Shown here one piece after another: positions 63,985-64,000 of a stretch of DNA of 64,000 nt. The stretch's first letter is position 1, and every line of letters starts with the position of its first letter. A program made the position numbers and the translations under genes. The stretch is from Lujinxingia vulgaris (GTDB lineage Bacteria > Myxococcota_A > Bradymonadia > Bradymonadales > Bradymonadaceae): the NCBI RefSeq assembly GCF_007997015.1, contig NZ_VOSM01000002.1, positions 794,882-858,881 of the forward strand, read 5' to 3'. The notes under the pieces were generated by a model. That model made no database searches. It was not told the origin of the DNA and saw nothing but the letters and a program-made list of their open reading frames with translations.

Positions 63985-64000
63985 GGACAGCAAGCGTTTT

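Overview
The window is a GC-rich stretch of bacterial chromosome. Its gene content points to the Myxococcota/deltaproteobacterial side, and the style fits Bradymonadales-like genomes. The signs are several Hanks-type Ser/Thr kinases with PEGA tails, secreted lipoproteins with thrombospondin type 3 calcium repeats or beta-helices, AgmX-type C-terminal domains, and an MCE protein with a fused barrel-like end. The lineage call is inference from gene style. No phage, insertion sequence, tRNA or CRISPR was seen.

Layout. 1-4.3 kb (minus strand): a run of four genes overlapping by ATGA (Maf/YceF pyrophosphatase, RsmB/F-like rRNA methyltransferase, a separately encoded PUA domain, and a pseudokinase-ATPase that leaves the window). 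4.4-11 kb: a DUF493 protein, a TPR/PEGA protein with its adjacent PEGA kinase, and a large calcium-repeat lipoprotein. 11-18.5 kb (plus): glyoxalase II-like hydrolase, TlpA-like thioredoxin, AgmX-like protein, MlaE permease, MCE protein and a secreted transglutaminase-like protein. 18.7-25 kb: a PEGA kinase, a TPR protein and typA/bipA. 25-31 kb: TSUP transporter, PBP1a and a beta-helix lipoprotein. 31.5-38 kb: MoxR ATPase facing a lipoprotein/DUF58/transglutaminase operon, then mscS. 38-45.5 kb (minus): lptE-holA followed by a four-gene cassette built around an atypical Hsp70. 45.6-50.2 kb: rpsT, ftsH, a CvpA-like protein and a small orphan gene. 50.3-57 kb: a zinc-ribbon pseudokinase with TPRs, yhbY, yciO, a SPOR protein, nadK and an SCP2-domain protein. 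57-63.4 kb: an AMACR-like CoA racemase, and a gltX-headed five-gene overlapping operon with a lipoprotein, an alkyltransferase-like protein and a GT-83-type membrane protein. 63.4-64 kb: three tandem sigma70-type promoters, an AT-rich UP element, a boxA and a leader hairpin. This looks like the control region of an rRNA operon whose 16S gene starts just past the right edge.

Main points of interest. (1) The octamer CTGGCGAG/CTCGCCAG occurs about 45 times in this window, in all reading frames and both orientations, at a density like that of known uptake or architecture-imparting sequences. (2) There is a four-gene Hsp70 cassette with an insertion between the ATPase and substrate domains. (3) Two kinase-fold proteins have lost the catalytic Asp. 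(4) An RsmF-type methyltransferase is split into two genes. (5) A small gene has a perfect ribosome-binding site and ATG that are one base out of frame.
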